From: JAFAGO01 sp031987605
GTDB taxonomy: Bacteria; Bacteroidota; Bacteroidia; Flavobacteriales; Weeksellaceae
DNA: 64,000 nucleotides
Assembly (NCBI GenBank): GCA_031987605.1
Contig: DALZZF010000001.1
Coordinates: 186,001 to 250,000 of the forward strand
Direction of reading: 5' to 3'
A model generated the notes under the pieces. The model was not told the origin of the DNA. It made no database searches and worked only from the letters and a program-made list of their open reading frames with translations. How positions within the stretch are numbered: the stretch's first letter is position 1; every line of letters begins with the position of its first letter. Shown here piece by piece: positions 50,071-58,937 of the stretch. The translations under genes were made by a program, and so were the position numbers.

Positions 50071-51426
50071 TTAAGAAGGTGATTCTGTTTTGGCAGAACT
50101 TTTTAAAATAAGAATATTTTGCTGAAGCATTTTTATGATGACACCGCCTAAGCCCAATAGCAAACCGGTTCCGAAAAAAGCAAAGCTGATGTAGAAGTAT
50201 TTCATCGAATCCTGAAAATCTGAAAAAAGAATATTCTGGGTAAAATAAAGCCATTTCGATTTTTCAATTCCCATGATAATCAATACAATCCAGAACCCGA
50301 TAAATGAAATATTGAAGATTTTCAGCAGGATCAGAATAAATTTCCGGCTACCGGAACTATAGTTTTTTAAACTTTCCTGAAAATAAGCGATGGATGAAAG
50401 AAGAATCAAAGTATTAATCCCAATCGTAGTTCCCATGGAATGGGCAACTGTAATATGCGTGCCATGCGTAAAAAGATTGATGGCAGGAATGGAGATCAAC
50501 AATGCGAGAACCAAATTCAGAAAAATCCACAGATCAGAAAGCATCATTATTTTATAGGAAATTTTGTATTTTTCTTTTACTACTGTCGGAAGACTCGTTT
50601 TCCAGAGGTAAATCATCCGGATCAGGATAATCCATTCCGTCATGCTGATAAGATACGCCGCATACCGAATCCATGATGCGTTCGGCACCGGATAAACATG
50701 ATGCGCCCAGTTGAACATCGCATTCACCAAACTCAGAAAATAAAAGAAAAATGCGGTTTTAGAACGACTGTATGCGCCACTGCCGCTTGTTTTTTCCATC
50801 ACATACATAGAAGATCCATACACCAGCATGTTCCAAGCACCCACATAAGAACCACCTGCTTTCCACTGCATGGTGAGGTTTTGTACATAGTCTTGTTTGA
50901 AATATGAAAGAATCCACAGGTGTGCTTCCGTAAAATGGAAAATCATAAACAGAATCCCGGTTCCCCACATCCAGTAATACGCCGGCCAACTTGCAACAGA
51001 AGACCACATCGACCGGAAATAATAAATTCCAAACAGGATCCATCCAAAAAGAATGGGGAAATAGAAAATATGCGGAAATTCCAGATATTCTTTTCCTTCA
51101 AATTTTCTTAAAACATAGCATGCTGTAATCGCCATTCCGGTAAATAAAAAGAGCCAGAACTGAATTTTCATAATGGAAAAGCGATGAGCCTTATATTGGG
51201 AATCGTTTTGAACATACCACAAAATTCCACCGATCGCACCCATAAAAATCCACGAAAGCGCAAACAACGTATGAAGCGGGCGCAAAGCGGTAAACGGCAA
51301 AAGTTCTTTTATAAAATCCGGAACAACATATTGAAATCCTGCTAAAAGCCCCACCAAAAGGCATAAACCAAGACAGCATAACCCCACACAAATAAAATAT
51401 ACAGGGTAACGGAGATTCTTTTTCAT
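50071..51426 (-). CDS. norB: Nitric oxide reductase-like subunit I (NorB type)
   Basis: A 451-residue membrane protein of the haem-copper oxidase superfamily with about 12 transmembrane segments. Haem and metal ligands are visible: LRPLHTLFALSWIFMGAIGG, NAMFNWAHHVYPVPNASWIR with the paired His of the metal centre, and LFTHGTHITVAHSMGTTIGI with the haem-binding His residues. It lacks the Cu-linked Tyr region of true oxidases as far as I can see. It would reduce NO to N2O at the inner membrane with electrons from the cytochrome encoded upstream; detoxification is the likely role as no other denitrification gene is near. Confidence 0.82.
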   Translation of the reverse strand: MKKNLRYPVYFICVGLCCLGLCLLVGLLAGFQYVVPDFIKELLPFTALRPLHTLFALSWIFMGAIGGILWYVQNDSQYKAHRFSIMKIQFWLFLFTGMAITACYVLRKFEGKEYLEFPHIFYFPILFGWILFGIYYFRSMWSSVASWPAYYWMWGTGILFMIFHFTEAHLWILSYFKQDYVQNLTMQWKAGGSYVGAWNMLVYGSSMYVMEKTSGSGAYSRSKTAFFFYFLSLVNAMFNWAHHVYPVPNASWIRYAAYLISMTEWIILIRMIYLWKTSLPTVVKEKYKISYKIMMLSDLWIFLNLVLALLISIPAINLFTHGTHITVAHSMGTTIGINTLILLSSIAYFQESLKNYSSGSRKFILILLKIFNISFIGFWIVLIIMGIEKSKWLYFTQNILFSDFQDSMKYFYISFAFFGTGLLLGLGGVIIKMLQQNILILKSSAKTESPS

Positions 51427-51430
51427 GGAA

Positions 51431-51841
51431 TTATTTTTTGTATTGAAGTTCTACCCAACCGGTTTTCTCAATTTTTGCGCCTTTATTGGGGTAGTATCCA
51501 GTTTCATTAACCTCTTTAAGAAACTGAACAAGGTGGTCTTTTTCCTGTTCGGAAAATGAAAACACAGGCATGGATTTCACGCCGCTCACCAAAAAAATTT
51601 TAATAATTTCCGGACTTTTTGTTGAAGCAACATTGGTAAGATCCGGACCAAGATAACCGCCCAAACCGTATAATTGATGGCAGGAATTGCAATTATTTTC
51701 CAGCCAAAGCTGCTCTCCCTTCAATGCATTTTCCGAAAGACGGACTCTGCCATAATTCTCTTTCCCCATGTAAATATTGGCATTATACAGCGTGAAACAA
51801 CAAATCAGAAATAAAAATATACCACCATAAATTTTATACAT
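51431..51841 (-). CDS. norC: Membrane-anchored cytochrome c subunit (NorC type)
   Basis: A 136-residue protein from the ATG at 51841 (MYKIYGGIFLFLICCFTLYN), with one N-terminal membrane anchor and a single haem c site NCNSCHQLYGLGGYLGPDL; the axial Met is likely in VSGVKSMPVF. The haem motif with GLGGYLGPDLT is the NorC pattern. The frame stays open to 51958, but the anchor at the N-terminus favours 51841. It ends 5 bases before norB and passes electrons to it. Confidence 0.85.
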   Translation of the reverse strand: MYKIYGGIFLFLICCFTLYNANIYMGKENYGRVRLSENALKGEQLWLENNCNSCHQLYGLGGYLGPDLTNVASTKSPEIIKIFLVSGVKSMPVFSFSEQEKDHLVQFLKEVNETGYYPNKGAKIEKTGWVELQYKK

Positions 51842-51876
51842 CACAAAAGATTGTTTAAGGTCGTTTTTAATGCCTA

Positions 51877-51884
51877 CAAATTTA
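51877..51884 (-). promoter_or_regulatory. Promoter -7 box TAAATTTG of norCB
   Basis: A perfect TAnnTTTG match on the minus strand, 36 bases before the norC ATG; no convincing -33 TTG at the expected distance, which would suit an activator-dependent promoter. A 15-bp perfect palindrome lies about 53 bases further upstream. Confidence 0.5.
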
Positions 51885-51936
51885 GTCGGGATTATCGAAA
51901 CTCTGGCGTTTCTGACAAAAATCAGTTTTAAGAAAT

Positions 51937-51951
51937 TTTCAATAATTGAAA
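51937..51951. promoter_or_regulatory. Perfect 7-1-7 palindrome upstream of norCB
   Basis: TTTCAAT-A-ATTGAAA is a perfect dyad, centred about 64 bases upstream of the -7 box of norCB. It is not the usual NsrR or FNR consensus. It may bind a regulator of NO or low-oxygen response. Confidence 0.4.
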
Positions 51952-52155
51952 CTTTCAAATAACCCGGAAAATTCAGATTAAAAACAACTTCGATGGAAAT
52001 GAATGATGAATGAATGCTAATAAATATCAGAAAAAACTAAAGTGCAAAAAACAAAAATAATCAGTAACTTTAAGTTCCTAAAAATCAAACGGAGAACGTT
52101 TCCTTTTTAGCATTTCAGAATTGATAATAAATACAAATCCCAATCCCAATATATC

Positions 52156-54279
52156 ATGAATGCTAAAACCCAAAATTTAAGAAACGTTGTTTTGCTGGGC
52201 CATTCCGGAAGCGGCAAAACAACCCTTATCGAGACGATGCTGTACGAAGGAGGAGCGATTAAACGTCGCGGAACGATAGAAGGACACAACACCGTTTCCG
52301 ACGATACCGAACTTGAACACGAACGCGAAAACACGATTTTCTCTCATCAAATGTTCGTGAACTGGAAAAACAATAAAATTAATTTGATCGACACACCCGG
52401 ATTGGATGATTTCGTAGGCGAAGTGATTGCCCCATTGAAAGTCTCCGATACCGCATTATTGGTTTTAAATGCTGCTTCCGGAGTGGAAGTGGGAACCGAA
52501 TTGGTTTGGGAATATATCGAACAGTACGAAACTCCCGCCATGTTTGTCATCAATCAGATGGATCATCCGAAAGCCGATTTCGAAAAAACACTGGAACAGG
52601 CAAAAGAACGTTTCGGAAGCAAACTTATTCCGATTCAATATCCGCTGAATTCCGGCGAAAACTTTAACCAGATTCTGGATGCGCTTCGGATGGTGGTATA
52701 CGAATTTCCGAAAGACGGAGGAAAACCCCTGAAAAAACCAATTCCGGAAAGTGAAATGCAGCGCGCCAAAGAAATGCATAATACTTTAGTAGAAATTGCC
52801 GCCGAAAACGAAGAAGGTTTAATGGAAAAATATTTTGAAGAAGGAAGCCTTTCCGAAGAAGAACTGGCAAAAGGAATAACCATTGCGCTCGCTCATCAGC
52901 AGTTTTTCCCTGTTCTTGCCGCTTCCGGTTTAAAAGATATGGGAAGCGGAAGAATCATGGGATTTCTGAATGATATTGCTCCGTCTCCTGCAGATCGCCC
53001 AAAACGCGTTCTCGAAAATGGTGAAAAAATTGCCTACGACTCCCAAGACAAAACCACCCTGTTCATTTACAAAACCGCTTCTGAACCGCAGGTTGGATTA
53101 ATTTCCTATTTTAAAGTGATTACCGGAACTTTAAAACCCGGCGATGAACTGGTAAATGCCAACAACGGAGAAACAGAACGCATTACCCAACTTTTCGTTT
53201 CCGAAGGGAAAGACAGGATTCCCGTGGAAAATCTGGAAGCCGGAGATCTGGGTGTAACCGTAAAACTCAAAAGCACCCACACCAACAACACATTAAACAC
53301 CAAAGGTATAGAACGAAAAGTCCGCCCGATGATTTTCCCTGAAGGAAGAATTCGCAAAGCCATTTCCACCGATTCTTCCGCAGATATGGAAAAACTGATT
53401 GCCGCTCTTCATAAAATTGAAGAAGAAGATCCCACTTTGAAAGTGGAACAATCTGCAGAATTAAAACAGACCATTCTTCATGGGCAAGGAGAACTTCATT
53501 TGGATTTGGTAAAACAGCGCGTGGAAAAAGAATTCGGGGTAAAAATGAAATTCGCCGATCCTAAAATTTCTTACCGCGAAACCATTACCGGAAAATCCAG
53601 CGCCGAATACAGGCATAAAAAACAATCCGGCGGTGCGGGACAATTCGGTGAAATCCACATGGTAGTAGAAAATTACTACGATAATATGGAAGAACCGAAA
53701 GGATTCAACATTCGCCAAAAAGAAATTGAAGATTTGCCATGGGGCGGAAAATTCGCATTCTACTGGTGTATCGTTGGCGGCGCAATTGATTCGCGCTATA
53801 TTGGTGCCATTAAAAAAGGAATTATGCAACAAATGAACGAGGGGCCATTAACCGGTTCCCGTTGCCAAAACATCCGCGTTACGGTTTTCGACGGAAAAAT
53901 GCACAGCGTGGACTCCAATGATATTTCGTTCCAGCTTGCCGCTTCCGGAGCATTTAAAGATGCTTTTCACAATGCACAGCCACAATTGCTGGAGCCTGTA
54001 TTTAAAGTAGAGATTCTTTGTCCGGACGAAAGTATGGGAGATGTAATGGGCGATTTGCAAACACGACGCGCCATGATTGCAGGAATGGACACGGAAGGTC
54101 ATTACCAGAAAATTATCGCAGATGTTCCGCTTGCAGAAATGCATGATTATGGTTCCACATTGCGTTCGATTACCGGTGGTAAAGCGAAGTTCACCATGAA
54201 ATTTTTAGATTATCAACTTGTTCCGCATAATGTGCAGCAGGATCTGATAAAAAAACATGAGGTGCTGGAAGAAGCATAA
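52156..54279 (+). CDS. Elongation factor G-like protein (type II EF-G)
   Basis: A 707-residue translational GTPase with the EF-G domain order. G1 is LLGHSGSGKTTLIETML, G3 is NLIDTPGLDDFVGEVI, G4 is MFVINQMDHPK; domain II runs about 300-390 and domains III-V follow (FGVKMKFADPKISYRETITG, TRRAMIAGMDTEGHYQKIIA, MHDYGSTLRSITGGKAKFTM). The P-loop GHSGSGKTT and the divergent switch region (TIEGHNTVSDD) separate it from the main FusA and place it with the EF-G2 type proteins, whose roles vary (ribosome recycling or unknown). A near-consensus -7 box TAACTTTA is at 52065-52072. A terminator follows the stop. Confidence 0.9.
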   Translation: MNAKTQNLRNVVLLGHSGSGKTTLIETMLYEGGAIKRRGTIEGHNTVSDDTELEHERENTIFSHQMFVNWKNNKINLIDTPGLDDFVGEVIAPLKVSDTALLVLNAASGVEVGTELVWEYIEQYETPAMFVINQMDHPKADFEKTLEQAKERFGSKLIPIQYPLNSGENFNQILDALRMVVYEFPKDGGKPLKKPIPESEMQRAKEMHNTLVEIAAENEEGLMEKYFEEGSLSEEELAKGITIALAHQQFFPVLAASGLKDMGSGRIMGFLNDIAPSPADRPKRVLENGEKIAYDSQDKTTLFIYKTASEPQVGLISYFKVITGTLKPGDELVNANNGETERITQLFVSEGKDRIPVENLEAGDLGVTVKLKSTHTNNTLNTKGIERKVRPMIFPEGRIRKAISTDSSADMEKLIAALHKIEEEDPTLKVEQSAELKQTILHGQGELHLDLVKQRVEKEFGVKMKFADPKISYRETITGKSSAEYRHKKQSGGAGQFGEIHMVVENYYDNMEEPKGFNIRQKEIEDLPWGGKFAFYWCIVGGAIDSRYIGAIKKGIMQQMNEGPLTGSRCQNIRVTVFDGKMHSVDSNDISFQLAASGAFKDAFHNAQPQLLEPVFKVEILCPDESMGDVMGDLQTRRAMIAGMDTEGHYQKIIADVPLAEMHDYGSTLRSITGGKAKFTMKFLDYQLVPHNVQQDLIKKHEVLEEA

Positions 54280-54312
54280 AATATTAAACACTTTTCATTT
54301 TACTTTTTTTAT

Positions 54313-54343
54313 CTGTCGGAAAAGCAATTTTCCGGCAGTTTTT
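54313..54343 (+). terminator. Terminator of the EF-G-like gene
   Basis: CTGTCGGAAAA (54313-54323) pairs with TTTTCCGGCAG (54328-54338; one G-U pair), loop GCAA, then five T. It lies 33 bases after the stop. Confidence 0.8.
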
Positions 54344-54353
54344 ATGAGATCAT

Positions 54354-54377
54354 AAAAAAGGCGAGAAAAATCTCACC
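54354..54377 (-). terminator. Minus-strand terminator-like hairpin
   Basis: On the minus strand AGGTGAGA pairs with TCTCGCCT (one mismatch) and is followed by six T (54354-54359). It could stop transcription coming from the metallopeptidase gene that ends at 54871. Confidence 0.5.
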
Positions 54378-54513
54378 TTAAAGCGGATCAGGATCAAAAT
54401 CTGGGAACTAAGCAAAAATATTAGCCAGTCTGAAGAAGAAAAAGTTCTTTCTTTTCCCATGCTTGAATTTCCAAGACACTATCAATTACAATTCTGATTA
54501 ATGAGTATGATTA

Positions 54514-54657
54514 AGATAGCATTCCTCCGGAATGCCCTTTTTTCTATGTTTATGGTTACTACATAGATTTCATTCCTCCAAGAATGATGATCGTTCTTTT
54601 GTTGTATATGAAAAACAATATGTTTGTGAAAAAGTGCATTCCGGAGGAATGCTATCT
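54514..54657. repeat. REP-like element bounded by a pair of inverted palindromes
   Basis: The ends, 54514-54535 and 54636-54657, are perfect inverted copies over 22 bases, and each is itself a hairpin (GCATTCC-TCC-GGAATGC). Between them lie a small hairpin (CTATGT at 54544-54549 with ACATAG at 54561-54566) and CATTCCTCCAAGAATG at 54571-54586, a further hairpin with the same CTCC in its loop. The gap 54280-54870 has no credible gene; apart from this element and two terminators I see only GCGCGCCGAAGGTGCGC near 54687 (a GC-rich partial hairpin) and nothing else. Confidence 0.65.
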
Positions 54658-54870
54658 GCTTAGAATAGGTTTGAATATAGGATTGGGCGCGCCGAAGGTG
54701 CGCAATCTTTTATGAAAATATCATCTCACATTTTTTCAAGTCTTTCTCCACAAGTTTTGTTCCTGATCTCTTAAAACTATAATACACGAAATAAAAATAT
54801 GCGGTTTCAAGAGATGGGTTGGGGGTGAGGAGAGGAAACAGGATGGAAAATAGATAAGACGTTTGTTATT

Positions 54871-55734
54871 TTAATTCAATAAAGCATTGAAAGTATCGCC
54901 TTGTCTTATATCTCCGGTATTGTAGCCTTTCATAAACCATTCTTTGCGCTGTGCGGAAGTTCCGTGTGTAAAACTTTCCTGATTTACATAGCCCTGTGAT
55001 CTTTTCTGGATGTTATCATCGCCAACGGCTTCAGCTGCAGAAATTGCCGCATCAATATCACCGGGTTCTATAAAATTGGTTCGATCATTTGTTTTTCTTG
55101 CCCAAATACCTGCATAAAAATCAGCCTGAAGTTCTGTAGCGACTGAAACGCGGTTCAACTGGGCTTCAGAATATCTTCCGCTTCTTCGAAGTGCATCGGT
55201 TTTACTGAGCGTTCCTAAAAGATTCTGAATGTGATGCCCGTATTCATGTCCCAAAACATAGGCAACGGTAAACTCGGTTACCTGAGCTCCGTAACGCTGC
55301 TGCAGTTCATTAAAGAAACTCATATCAACATAAATGGTTTGATCTGCGGGGCAATAAAAAGGTCCCATTGCTGATTGTGCGGTTCCGCATCCGGATTGTG
55401 TTGCACTTTCAAACATTACGATTTTTGCGGGAGTGAACGTCATTCCGTTTTCCTGAAAAATTTGTTTCCATGTGGTTTGATTTGCGCCGGCAAGCATATC
55501 AACAAACTTGTAGAGGTTTTGTTCTTCGGCAGTTAGCGTACGCTGTTCTGTAGGTGTGGTTTGAATTCCGCTTCCCGAGGAAAGAATGGCTGAAGGATCA
55601 CCACCCAGAAAAAATACGATGGCTGCGATAATGAGTGTTCCTAATCCGCCTCCAAGGATTAAACCTCCGCCGCTTCCGCCTGATCCTCTACGGTCTTCTA
55701 CATTTCCGCCACTGCTGTCATTGGTCCATTTCAT
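54871..55734 (-). CDS. Neutral zinc metallopeptidase, YpfJ type
   Basis: A 287-residue membrane-anchored protein. The N-terminus is KWTNDSSGGNVEDRRGSGGS, then a single transmembrane segment (LGTLIIAAIVFFLGG). The peptidase domain carries GCGTAQSAMGPFYCPADQTI, VAYVLGHEYGHHIQNLLGTL with the HExxH zinc site, ELQADFYAGIWARK with the likely third ligand, and QRKEWFMKGYNTGD at the end. The family is conserved but its substrates are unknown. It sits 45 bases downstream of ribH. Confidence 0.92.
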   Translation of the reverse strand: MKWTNDSSGGNVEDRRGSGGSGGGLILGGGLGTLIIAAIVFFLGGDPSAILSSGSGIQTTPTEQRTLTAEEQNLYKFVDMLAGANQTTWKQIFQENGMTFTPAKIVMFESATQSGCGTAQSAMGPFYCPADQTIYVDMSFFNELQQRYGAQVTEFTVAYVLGHEYGHHIQNLLGTLSKTDALRRSGRYSEAQLNRVSVATELQADFYAGIWARKTNDRTNFIEPGDIDAAISAAEAVGDDNIQKRSQGYVNQESFTHGTSAQRKEWFMKGYNTGDIRQGDTFNALLN

Positions 55735-55779
55735 GGTTTATAATTTTAGTAAATAAATGTACAAAAAAAATCAAACGGT

Positions 55780-56298
55780 TTATGGTTTTCCGAAACCGAT
55801 GCTGTTTTTAGGAATATTAAGTTTTCTTTTAAAATCAATCATTTGAAGTGCGGTTGCTGCTGCTTCAATTCCTTTGTTGCCTAATTTTCCGCCACTTCTT
55901 GCAATGGATTGCTCTTTATTGTCGTCGGTTAAAAGGCAGAAAATTGTGGGAATATTGGTCAGGATGTTACAGTCTTTGATGCCTTGTGCTACTGCCGAAC
56001 ACACATAATCAAAATGTGCAGTTTCCCCACGGATTACGCAGCCAATGGCAATTACGGCATCGAATTTTTTTTCTTTGCATAGTTGCATTGCTGCAAAATT
56101 TAATTCAAATGCACCGGGAACTGCGAATACATGGATGTTTTCTTCTGGTACACCTTCTTTTTTTAAAGTTTCGATACAGCCGTCGCGAAGATTATGGGTA
56201 ATAAAACCATTCCATTCGGAAAACACAATGCCGATGTTGAATTCATCGGCATCGGTAATATGTAAAGGCTGGTAATCGGAAAGATTTACGGTTGCCAT
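55780..56298 (-). CDS. ribH: 6,7-dimethyl-8-ribityllumazine synthase
   Basis: RibH condenses 5-amino-6-ribitylaminouracil with 3,4-dihydroxy-2-butanone 4-phosphate, the next-to-last step of riboflavin synthesis, as a large icosahedral or pentameric assembly. The 172 residues carry IVFSEWNGFITHNLRDGC, FAVPGAFELNFAAMQLC, AIGCVIRGETAHFDYVCSAV with the catalytic His, and FCLLTDDNKEQSIARSG. Length is normal. No FMN riboswitch is visible; the gene starts 3 bases after the stop of the TPR gene and shares its promoter. Confidence 0.96.
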   Translation of the reverse strand: MATVNLSDYQPLHITDADEFNIGIVFSEWNGFITHNLRDGCIETLKKEGVPEENIHVFAVPGAFELNFAAMQLCKEKKFDAVIAIGCVIRGETAHFDYVCSAVAQGIKDCNILTNIPTIFCLLTDDNKEQSIARSGGKLGNKGIEAAATALQMIDFKRKLNIPKNSIGFGKP

Positions 56299-56301
56299 TT
56301 T

Positions 56302-57003
56302 TTAATAATATTTGGTCATTTCGATATAGGCATCGCTCATACCATTATCGTAATCCTGATATTTTTCTTCAATAGAAGCAAAATATTTTTTAGCTTCTGC
56401 ATTTTTTTTCAATGCTAAGGAAAGAAGTCCTGCTTTTTTAGTAAAATAATAGATGGTATATGGATCATCTGATGCAGAAATGGCTTTATCCAAAGTGGAA
56501 AGCGCATCGGTTGCTTTGTTCAGATTGCTCTGGCAGTCCGCCATTGCTCCATATTTCAAAGCGGTTAAAATTTTACTGTCAGAACTGAATTTATCCAACA
56601 AATCGTACGCTTCCTGATATTTCCCTTCTTTGAATTTGATAAGTCCCGCGTTGTAAGCAGAAAGTTTACCTACGGCAGTTCCTGAAAATTCGTTATAGGT
56701 ACCAAGATATCCGGGATTTGCAGCGGATTTTCCACCCAGTGCTTCTGCTTCTTTACCTTCGGATAGGTTTTTTTGAGCAGCGAGATAACTTTTCGCGGCT
56801 TCTTCATTTTTTGGTTTTACCACATATTGCTGATATGCGAAATATCCAAGAACAACGATCAGAAGGGCTCCAAATAAGCCAATCAGGTATTTGGAATTTT
56901 TTTCAATAAATCTTTCAGTATTGAGTGCGGTCTGGTCAAGATCCTTGAATACTTCTACGGTTTCTCTACCTTCCTGTTCTTGTTTTTTTGTCAGTTTTGC
57001 CAT
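56302..57003 (-). CDS. Membrane-anchored tetratricopeptide-repeat protein (YfgM-like)
   Basis: A 233-residue protein with a short cytoplasmic N-terminus (KLTKKQEQEGRETVEVFKDL), one transmembrane segment (YLIGLFGALLIVVLGYFAYQ) and a periplasmic TPR domain (SAYNAGLIKFKEGKYQEAYD, ILTALKYGAMADCQSNLNKA, PYTIYYFTKKAGLLSLALKK). This layout is that of YfgM-type proteins that assist secreted proteins near the Sec translocon in other bacteria; here the role is inferred. It leads an operon with ribH. Confidence 0.8.
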   Translation of the reverse strand: MAKLTKKQEQEGRETVEVFKDLDQTALNTERFIEKNSKYLIGLFGALLIVVLGYFAYQQYVVKPKNEEAAKSYLAAQKNLSEGKEAEALGGKSAANPGYLGTYNEFSGTAVGKLSAYNAGLIKFKEGKYQEAYDLLDKFSSDSKILTALKYGAMADCQSNLNKATDALSTLDKAISASDDPYTIYYFTKKAGLLSLALKKNAEAKKYFASIEEKYQDYDNGMSDAYIEMTKYY

Positions 57004-57023
57004 TGCTTTTTCAAATTGAGTTG

Positions 57024-57054
57024 CAAATTTAATTGTTTCTTAATGATTTACAAA
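57024..57054 (-). promoter_or_regulatory. Promoter of the TPR-ribH operon
   Basis: On the minus strand TTTG (57054-57051) and TAAATTTG (57031-57024) are 19 bases apart, both perfect Bacteroidota elements. The predicted start is near 57019, about 16 bases before the ATG at 57003. Confidence 0.7.
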
Positions 57055-57081
57055 ATTATGATGGCGAAAACCCAGCAATTT

Positions 57082-57618
57082 TTAATACTTCAGTATACTA
57101 TATATCTCTGAACCGAATGATTTTAGTTTTTCTTCACCATTAAGAAACTGTAAACCAATCAGAAAACTGAACTGAGAAACTATTGCTCCCTGTTTTTTGA
57201 TGAGTTTACCTGCGGCTTCGGTTGTGCCTCCGGTGGCGAGAAGATCGTCATGAATGAGAATGCGCTGTCCCGGAAGAATCTGGCCTTCACGGATTTCAAT
57301 TTCTGCGGTGCCATATTCCAGATTATATTCCTGAGAAACTACGGGCGGCGGAAGTTTTCCTTTTTTGCGAATGAGGATGAAAGGAATATCCAATGCAACG
57401 GCAATGGCGATTCCGAAGAGGAAACCTCTACTCTCAATTCCGCATACGGCATCAATTTTTCCACGGCTGAAATTGGCCAGATCTTCAATAACTTCTTCAT
57501 ACAATTTGGGATTCAGAAAAACCGGACTGATGTCCTTAAACTGGATTCCCGGTTTTGGAAAATCCGGAATATTCTGGATGGTGGTTTCTAATTTCTGAAT
57601 CAGTTCTGGTGATGCCAT
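57082..57618 (-). CDS. apt: Adenine phosphoribosyltransferase
   Basis: Apt salvages adenine by joining it to PRPP, giving AMP. The 178 residues show FPKPGIQFKDISPVFLNP, VCGIESRGFLFGIAIAVALD, LIRKKGKLPPPVVSQEYNLE with the flexible loop, and the PRPP site QRILIHDDLLATGGTTEAAG. Length is typical. It follows the lipoprotein gene by 6 bases and probably depends on that promoter. Confidence 0.96.
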   Translation of the reverse strand: MASPELIQKLETTIQNIPDFPKPGIQFKDISPVFLNPKLYEEVIEDLANFSRGKIDAVCGIESRGFLFGIAIAVALDIPFILIRKKGKLPPPVVSQEYNLEYGTAEIEIREGQILPGQRILIHDDLLATGGTTEAAGKLIKKQGAIVSQFSFLIGLQFLNGEEKLKSFGSEIYSILKY

Positions 57619-57624
57619 TTTATG

Positions 57625-58803
57625 TTAATTGATTTTGTAGCTTGATATTTTCCATTCTCCGTTCACATTTTTCAACCCAAAGGTTACTGAAAGCGGAGTT
57701 GTTTTACCATTTTTATCCGTTACGTCATACGTTGCATTTACGGTTGAAGTGTTATCTGAAGTATTTTTGGTGGAAACATTTTTTACACTTAAACTTTTCA
57801 CCGCACCAAAGCCGGAAGTCGGGTTGGAAAACTTATCATAAGATCCCCAGTTTGGATTGGATGAGTTATCATAGGCTGCTTTCAGATTCTGGGAGCCCAG
57901 ATTGTTCAGGAATTTTGTAACGGTTGTTTTTGGATCTTTCGTTGCTGGTGGAGTAGTGCTTGCCGGCGTTGTGGAAGGATCTGCGGGTGTTTCGGTTCCT
58001 GTTGGGTTTTCTCCGGGCAGTAGCTCTGTTCCTGTTTCATCAACGGACGGCTTTTCTACAGGTGGTGTATACAACGCTTTTGGATTTACGGAGACACCGA
58101 TTTTGGACATTTTATAGGTTTTATCTGTGGTTTTTACGGAAACTGTGATGTCAATTTTATTATCTATGATTTTTGCAGCAGGAAGTGATGAAAATTTCAG
58201 GTTGAATCCTTTGAAATTATTGTCCTGCATTAAATTTTTAGAGGTAAGAAGTTTAATACCATTGCTGAAGACTTCCAGTGTCGTTTCCAAAGCGGCTCCT
58301 GTGAAAACAATTGGATTTCCGGTTCTGTCCACAAGTCTCGGAACTACCTGAATGGCTTTTACACCGGTTGCACTGTCTGCGGAAGCATTTTTTGTAATGA
58401 TGTTCAATCCATCTGCTTTTATATCATTCGGATCACTTTCTTTGGCATTTACATTTTCAAAGATATTCATTTCACCAAGTGAAGGCGGACCGGTGCTTGT
58501 CCAGTCGATTCCGTTTTGTTGGGCAACCTGATCTGCCATGGCAAAAATTTCAGGAATTTTCTTTCCGTCCAGAAGTTTTCCGAGAGCTTTCAATTCATTG
58601 GAATCGCCGTCTGCTTCCACACCAAAGGTTTTTAAAATATAGAGAGCTTCGCTGAATTTAATTTGCTTAATGGTGGGCAAACTGGAGGTCATATCGTTGA
58701 TGCTCGACTGAAAGGATTGGGTGCTGGATGCATCAACATGGTCTTTCTTACATGATGCAAGCAGAAAGAGCAGAGGCAATAGGATGAGGAATGTTCTTTT
58801 CAT
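57625..58803 (-). CDS. Lipoprotein of unknown function with Pro/Thr-rich linker
   Basis: A 392-residue lipoprotein (LLFLLASCKKDHVDA, Cys at about 18). Residues of about 30-250 are not a family I know (LPTIKQIKFSEALYILKTFG, NIFENVNAKESDPND). A flexible linker rich in Pro, Thr and Glu (about 258-290) leads to a C-terminal module (TTVTKFLNNLGSQNLKAAYD, PLSVTFGLKNVNGEWKISSY) that resembles small DUF4878-like domains of secreted proteins (fold similar to NTF2). Its promoter is the pair at 58824-58852. The link with apt seems to be shared transcription only. Confidence 0.7.
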   Translation of the reverse strand: MKRTFLILLPLLFLLASCKKDHVDASSTQSFQSSINDMTSSLPTIKQIKFSEALYILKTFGVEADGDSNELKALGKLLDGKKIPEIFAMADQVAQQNGIDWTSTGPPSLGEMNIFENVNAKESDPNDIKADGLNIITKNASADSATGVKAIQVVPRLVDRTGNPIVFTGAALETTLEVFSNGIKLLTSKNLMQDNNFKGFNLKFSSLPAAKIIDNKIDITVSVKTTDKTYKMSKIGVSVNPKALYTPPVEKPSVDETGTELLPGENPTGTETPADPSTTPASTTPPATKDPKTTVTKFLNNLGSQNLKAAYDNSSNPNWGSYDKFSNPTSGFGAVKSLSVKNVSTKNTSDNTSTVNATYDVTDKNGKTTPLSVTFGLKNVNGEWKISSYKIN

Positions 58804-58823
58804 TTTCGAAGAATGCGTTTACA

Positions 58824-58852
58824 CAAATTTATAAAAAGTATGGGGATCGCAA
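58824..58852 (-). promoter_or_regulatory. Promoter of the lipoprotein-apt unit
   Basis: On the minus strand TTG (58852-58850) and a perfect TAAATTTG (58831-58824) with an 18-base spacer; the ATG is at 58803. Confidence 0.6.
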
Positions 58853-58885
58853 TGTGAAATATTGATGAATATTAATCTTTTAAGC

Positions 58886-58917
58886 AAAAAAAACTGTATG
58901 CGTAAAACATACAGTTT
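58886..58917 (-). terminator. Terminator of the act operon
   Basis: AAACTGTATG (58891-58900) and CATACAGTTT (58908-58917) form a perfect 10-bp stem with a 7-nt loop; on the minus strand it is followed by eight T (58886-58893, partly in the stem). It lies just after the actF stop. Confidence 0.85.
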
Positions 58918-58937
58918 GAATTTTATCATTCCGTGAA

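Noticed and set aside
51842..51958. 39-residue N-terminal extension of NorC
   Set aside because: NorC has its membrane anchor at the extreme N-terminus; the extension would precede it and contains the -7 box TAAATTTG.
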